This document shows, one piece after another, positions 6,028 through 7,029 of a DNA stretch of 7,029 nt. Within the stretch, counting starts at the first letter, position 1. Every line of letters begins with the position of its first letter. A program made the position numbers and the translations under genes. The notes under the pieces are model-generated. The model had not been told where the DNA came from, made no database searches, and was given only the letters and a program-made list of their open reading frames with translations. Source of the DNA: Porticoccaceae bacterium (GTDB lineage Bacteria; Pseudomonadota; Gammaproteobacteria; Pseudomonadales; Porticoccaceae); assembly GCA_023229065.1 (NCBI GenBank), contig JALNZZ010000106.1:1-7029 (forward strand). Direction: 5' to 3'.

Positions 6028-6795
6028 ATGCGCAACAAGGCGCTTTCGGCTGCGGTTCTGGCCGCTGTATTGTCGGGATCACCCTTGGCTATCCAGGCCC
6101 AGGTGAACGACGGAGCCTCCCAGGGGGCGACCAATATCTATCTCCAGTTACAGGAAATGCTGTACGAAGTGCGTGAGCTGAGGGGGATGGTGGAGGAGCT
6201 GAACCATGAGGTACAGCGTTTGCGCCAGCGTCAGATCGATGACTATCAAGACCTCGATAGTCGCCTGAGCGGAGTGCCGATGACAGCGTCCACGTCTGAT
6301 GCCGAGTCTCTGCCCTCCGCTACGACTGAAGAACTCGATCCATTGTCGGGTGCGGCCAATAGCAATGTCGGCGAACAGCCTGCGGCGACGCCCCCGGCGC
6401 TGGTGGGCGGTCCTATTGCCAGCGAAGGGACTGAACTAGACAGCTACAGCGCTGCATACGATTTGCTGAAGGATCGCCGCATCGATGAGTCCACATCGGC
6501 CTTCCTGGCGCATCTGGAACGCTATCCGCGGGGGCAATATGCCGCCAACGCCCATTATTGGCTGGGGGAAATTCACCTGTTGCAAAATGACTTGAGCGCG
6601 GCAGAAACCTCTTTTGCAACGGTGGTAAATGACTTTGCCGGCGACCGCAAGGTGCCGGATGCCCTGTTCAAGCTGGGCCGTGTCTATCACCTGCAAGGCC
6701 AGAACGACAAAGCTCGCGCGGCACTCACCCGTGTAGCGGCAACCAATACCAGCGCAGCAGCTCTGGCTCGGGCCTATCTGCAGGACAACTTTTAA
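6028..6795 (+). CDS. cpoB: Cell division coordinator CpoB (YbgF, TPR protein)
   Basis: CpoB is a periplasmic protein that in E. coli links TolA to the peptidoglycan synthase PBP1B, coordinating septal wall synthesis with outer-membrane constriction. The 255-residue protein (E. coli 263) starts with a Sec signal peptide, probably cut after AIQA at residue 24. A coiled-coil trimerisation helix follows at about 36-80, rich in Leu, Glu and Arg. A low-complexity linker full of Ser, Ala, Pro and Glu runs from about 82 to 137. The C-terminal part (about 138-255) holds TPR repeats, recognisable in AHLERYPRGQYAANAHYWLG and DALFKLGRVYHLQGQNDKAR. The gene follows pal by 77 bases, with a terminator in between. 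The sequence after its TAA stays open in frame for 18 more codons. Confidence 0.95.
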   Translation: MRNKALSAAVLAAVLSGSPLAIQAQVNDGASQGATNIYLQLQEMLYEVRELRGMVEELNHEVQRLRQRQIDDYQDLDSRLSGVPMTASTSDAESLPSATTEELDPLSGAANSNVGEQPAATPPALVGGPIASEGTELDSYSAAYDLLKDRRIDESTSAFLAHLERYPRGQYAANAHYWLGEIHLLQNDLSAAETSFATVVNDFAGDRKVPDALFKLGRVYHLQGQNDKARAALTRVAATNTSAAALARAYLQDNF

Positions 6796-6840
6796 TATTA
6801 CGGCAGCGAATATAACGGCAGCCAGGGTAGCGGCAGCTTC
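6796..6840. repeat. Three-copy 15-base tandem repeat after cpoB
   Basis: Units begin at 6796, 6811 and 6826, and each contains CGGCAGC (6801, 6816, 6831; exact 15-base spacing). The first two units match at 12 of 15 positions; the third is more diverged. The array starts at the first base after the cpoB stop. Read in the cpoB frame it encodes pentads YYGSE, YNGSQ and GSGSF, then IGS and a TGA at 6850-6852. It may be a former or readthrough C-terminal tail, or a chance short array. Confidence 0.6.
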
Positions 6841-6858
6841 ATAGGATCATGAGCAACA

Positions 6859-6884
6859 GGCGACCTGTCACCAGACAGGTCGCC
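6859..6884. other. Perfect inverted repeat between cpoB and queE
   Basis: An 11-bp perfect stem (GGCGACCTGTC, 6859-6869, with GACAGGTCGCC, 6874-6884) closes an ACCA loop. No T-tract follows on either strand, so it is not a standard intrinsic terminator. It may still act as a transcript 3' end or stabilising hairpin for cpoB mRNA. Confidence 0.7.
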
Positions 6885-6918
6885 GCTATCCGATGGAGCC
6901 ACGGGGCGCTGGTATCGG

Positions 6919-6924
6919 TATAAT
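6919..6924 (+). promoter_or_regulatory. Consensus -10 box upstream of queE
   Basis: TATAAT is a perfect sigma70 -10 hexamer. The base stretch 17 bases upstream, GAGCCA at 6896-6901, matches the -35 consensus at only three positions. Transcription would begin about seven bases after the box, at or next to the queE ATG at 6932. Confidence 0.5.
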
Positions 6925-6931
6925 GCCGGCC

Positions 6932-7029
6932 ATGAAATCTTCCTTGCGCATTACTGAAATCTTCTATTCCCTGCAGGGCGAAACGAGCACAGTGGGTTTA
7001 CCCACGGTGTTTGTGCGCCTCACCGGCTG
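6932..7029 (+). CDS. queE: 7-carboxy-7-deazaguanine synthase QueE, 5' part only
   Basis: QueE is a radical SAM enzyme that converts 6-carboxy-tetrahydropterin to 7-carboxy-7-deazaguanine in queuosine tRNA modification. Only the first 32 codons are present; the window edge cuts the gene just before the iron-sulfur cysteines expected next. The visible N-terminus contains RITEIFYSLQGETSTVGLPT followed by VFVRLTG, the conserved opening of the family (EIFYSLQGE is the diagnostic part, and VRLTGC normally leads into the cluster motif). No Shine-Dalgarno precedes the ATG. The gene is commonly found after cpoB in Pseudomonas-type genomes, usually with queC next. Naming rests on a short but distinctive segment. 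Confidence 0.88.
   Translation, partial: MKSSLRITEIFYSLQGETSTVGLPTVFVRLTG

Noticed and set aside
6796..6931. preQ1 riboswitch upstream of queE
   Set aside because: The one hairpin lacks the A-rich tail of the preQ1-I aptamer, and the only good -10 box lies downstream of it, so the hairpin would not be in the queE transcript.
1..7029. CRISPR array, prophage, insertion sequence, tRNA or defence system
   Set aside because: No spaced repeats, transposase or integrase motifs, or tRNA-like folds are seen; the genes are a conserved housekeeping cluster.

Overview
The window is a conserved housekeeping segment of a gammaproteobacterial chromosome. Its gene order on the + strand is ruvB, ybgC, tolQ, tolR, tolA, tolB, pal, cpoB (ybgF), then the first 32 codons of queE. 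From memory, this order (ruvB next to tol-pal, with queE after cpoB) is the one found in Pseudomonas and related marine gammaproteobacteria of the Cellvibrio/Microbulbifer/Halieaceae type. YbgC and the start of QueE also look most like that group. The genus cannot be fixed from this window. Base composition is moderately GC-rich, with a sharp AT-rich dip just before pal.

Region by region: positions 1-155 hold no RuvA end. Instead there is a structured, non-genic stretch that resembles a dispersed intergenic repeat. RuvB, the Holliday-junction motor, occupies 156-1205. A gap of 188 bases follows, with four copies of a 14-base tandem repeat and a terminator-like hairpin. The block from 1394 to 5278 (ybgC-tolQ-tolR-tolA-tolB) is tightly packed and reads as one operon with coupled starts. 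A gap of 162 bases separates tolB from pal and probably carries a promoter for pal. Between pal and cpoB lies a textbook intrinsic terminator. After cpoB come three copies of a 15-base repeat, a perfect hairpin with no T-tract, and a TATAAT box only seven bases before the queE ATG.

The Tol-Pal genes work together. TolQ and TolR form the proton-driven inner-membrane motor. It energises TolA, which spans the periplasm to reach TolB and the peptidoglycan-binding outer-membrane lipoprotein Pal, so that the envelope constricts properly at division. CpoB links this machine to septal peptidoglycan synthesis. YbgC is a thioesterase that travels with the cluster. All genes are intact apart from queE, which is cut by the window edge.

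I found no undescribed multi-gene system. The features worth a second look are in the spacers: the putative repeat before ruvB, the two small tandem-repeat arrays, the terminator inside the pal-cpoB pair, and a possibly leaderless queE transcript.
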